In this document: piece by piece, positions 6,366-6,389 of the stretch | How positions within the stretch are numbered: position 1 is the first letter of the stretch | Layout of the letters: every line of letters begins with the position of its first letter | Origin: an uncultured Saprospiraceae bacterium | GTDB lineage: Bacteria; Bacteroidota; Bacteroidia; Chitinophagales; Saprospiraceae | Direction of reading: 5' to 3' | NCBI GenBank assembly: GCA_937959095.1 | Contig: CALGLY010000529.1 | Span: forward strand, 1 to 6,389 | DNA: 6,389 nt | Notes under the pieces: generated by a model | What the model was told of the DNA's origin: nothing | Seen by the model: the letters and a program-made list of their open reading frames with translations, nothing else | Databases searched by the model: none | Program-made: the position numbers and the translations under genes

Positions 6366-6389
6366 AACGAAGAAAACTGGAAAAAGAAG

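Noticed and set aside
6240..6389. Minus-strand frame open from the window edge to a TAG near 6240
   Set aside because: The translation (begins LLFPVFFVTKSGF) crosses the inverted repeats and shows no recognisable family or domain; most likely a chance open frame.
6304..6389. Integron attC site or tRNA gene
   Set aside because: The RYYYAAC/GTTRRRY core sites are absent, and the stems do not fit a cloverleaf with an acceptor, anticodon and T arm.

Overview
The window looks like a Bacteroidota chromosome, AT-rich (roughly 40% GC by eye). Supporting signs are a TonB-dependent receptor with an N-terminal carboxypeptidase-regulatory-like domain, no clear Shine-Dalgarno sequences before the start codons, and a good match to the Bacteroidota promoter pattern TTTG-N19-TAnnTTTG upstream of hisG. 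Genus cannot be told from this stretch.

Layout: (1) positions 1-649, minus strand: the first 216 codons of a long-form ATP phosphoribosyltransferase (hisG), the first enzyme of histidine synthesis, running off the left edge; its leader carries a promoter match and a hairpin. (2) 829-2070, minus: a 413-residue major facilitator superfamily transporter. (3) 2071-2371: an intergenic stretch with an 18-bp palindrome exactly bracketed by 7-bp direct repeats, and what may be a decayed plus-strand coding remnant. (4) 2372-3220, minus: an AraC-family regulator with an N-terminal cupin-like sensor half. (5) 3221-3504: a 284-bp AT-rich divergent control region dense in repeats, most notably a perfect 14-bp direct repeat with a 21-bp pitch. 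(6) 3505-6090, plus: an 861-residue TonB-dependent outer membrane receptor. (7) 6091-6389: no convincing gene, but a compact cluster of inverted repeats at 6304-6365.

The regulator, the divergent receptor and the co-directional transporter form a plausible locus for uptake or handling of one small ligand: receptor in the outer membrane, MFS protein in the inner membrane, AraC protein as switch. No SusD-like lipoprotein gene follows the receptor, so this is not a standard SusC/SusD glycan locus. A siderophore, vitamin or small organic ligand is possible, but the sequence does not identify it. hisG is probably an unrelated housekeeping neighbour with its own promoter. No wholly new system is evident; the most interesting items are the operator-like repeats, the bracketed palindrome, the possible remnant and the 3'-end structured element.
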